A stretch of DNA of 64,000 nucleotides from Paenibacillus sp. Soil787 (GTDB lineage Bacteria > Bacillota > Bacilli > Paenibacillales > NBRC-103111): NCBI RefSeq assembly GCF_001429545.1, contig NZ_LMSP01000001.1, forward strand, positions 747,197 through 811,196, in the 5' to 3' direction. The position numbers and the translations under genes are program-made. Of this stretch, positions 63,887 through 64,000 are shown one piece after another. Below the pieces are notes generated by a model, which was not told the DNA's origin, ran no database searches, and saw only the letters and a program-made list of their open reading frames with translations. The first letter of the stretch is position 1. Each line of letters begins with the position of its first letter.

Positions 63887-64000
63887 AGGTGTGACTCCAA
63901 TCCGGGGAAAGGAGAGCCCCACAAGCATTTGACACCTGCACAGCTCTCCCTATGTTGAGTTACAATTGCGCACTAAACTGATCAGGAATGTATACGATTT

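Overview
The window looks like chromosomal DNA of a Paenibacillus-type spore-forming Firmicute. Evidence: strong AAGGAGG-type ribosome binding sites with frequent TTG/GTG starts, a YhcN/YlaJ-type lipoprotein, a caa3 oxidase cluster with CtaG and CtaM, an AmpS-type aminopeptidase, a stand-alone bacterial nitric oxide synthase, a tenI-thiO-thiS-thiG-thiD-thiE-thiC operon, and many short intergenic palindromic repeats. I saw no rRNA, tRNA, CRISPR array, prophage or intact insertion sequence. Species assignment is inference.

Layout. 0-3.3 kb: an IclR regulator with a short-chain dehydrogenase and an FAH-family hydrolase, probably a sugar-acid catabolic operon. 3.7-9.6 kb: a minus-strand ketone-body operon (GntP-type permease, 3-hydroxybutyrate dehydrogenase, succinyl-CoA:3-ketoacid CoA-transferase A and B, thiolase) with a divergent LysR regulator and a possible CcpA site. 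9.8-12.4 kb: an orphan five-PAS histidine kinase. 12.9-22.6 kb: one 3216-codon secreted enzyme with a GH30-like and a GH43-like catalytic domain plus about 20 accessory domains, and a good cre site upstream. 22.8-24.1 kb: a gene graveyard (histidine kinase and dipeptide-permease fragments). 24.1-26.3 kb: a NatAB/YhaQP-like ABC exporter. 26.4-31.7 kb: ctaC-ctaD-ctaE-ctaF, then ctaG-ctaM.

31.9-42.9 kb: mixed housekeeping and conserved genes: YhcN-like lipoprotein, RGG-tailed DEAD-box helicase, a guanylate-kinase-like protein with an altered P-loop, a CvfC-type HEAT protein, an M48 protease, a C39-like peptidase, an IF-3 paralogue and an LLM flavin oxidoreductase. 43.2-48.6 kb: two TIM-barrel sugar isomerase/epimerases, an aldo/keto reductase, a TVP38 membrane protein and an AraC regulator. 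49.1-50.9 kb: an AmpS-like aminopeptidase with an HTH regulator. 51.1-58.0 kb: the thiamine operon behind a TPP riboswitch with its own terminator. 58.0-64 kb: a truncated Gfo/Idh dehydrogenase, a BASS transporter, a 46-residue Cys-rich protein, a lipoprotein, a YbjN-like protein, a frameshifted remnant, RarD and nitric oxide synthase.

The most unusual signals are in non-coding DNA. Family R1 has three copies (near 0.1, 37.1 and 45.5 kb), each with four 17-bp palindromes at the same 51-52/62/51 bp phasing, close to 5, 6 and 5 helical turns. Family R2 is a roughly 92-bp two-hairpin element with six copies between 35.6 and 59.6 kb, usually just after a stop codon. Other notable points are the GH30/GH43 giant enzyme, the IF-3 paralogue, and two perfect CTGGTATCGATACCAG operators with no matching regulator in the window.
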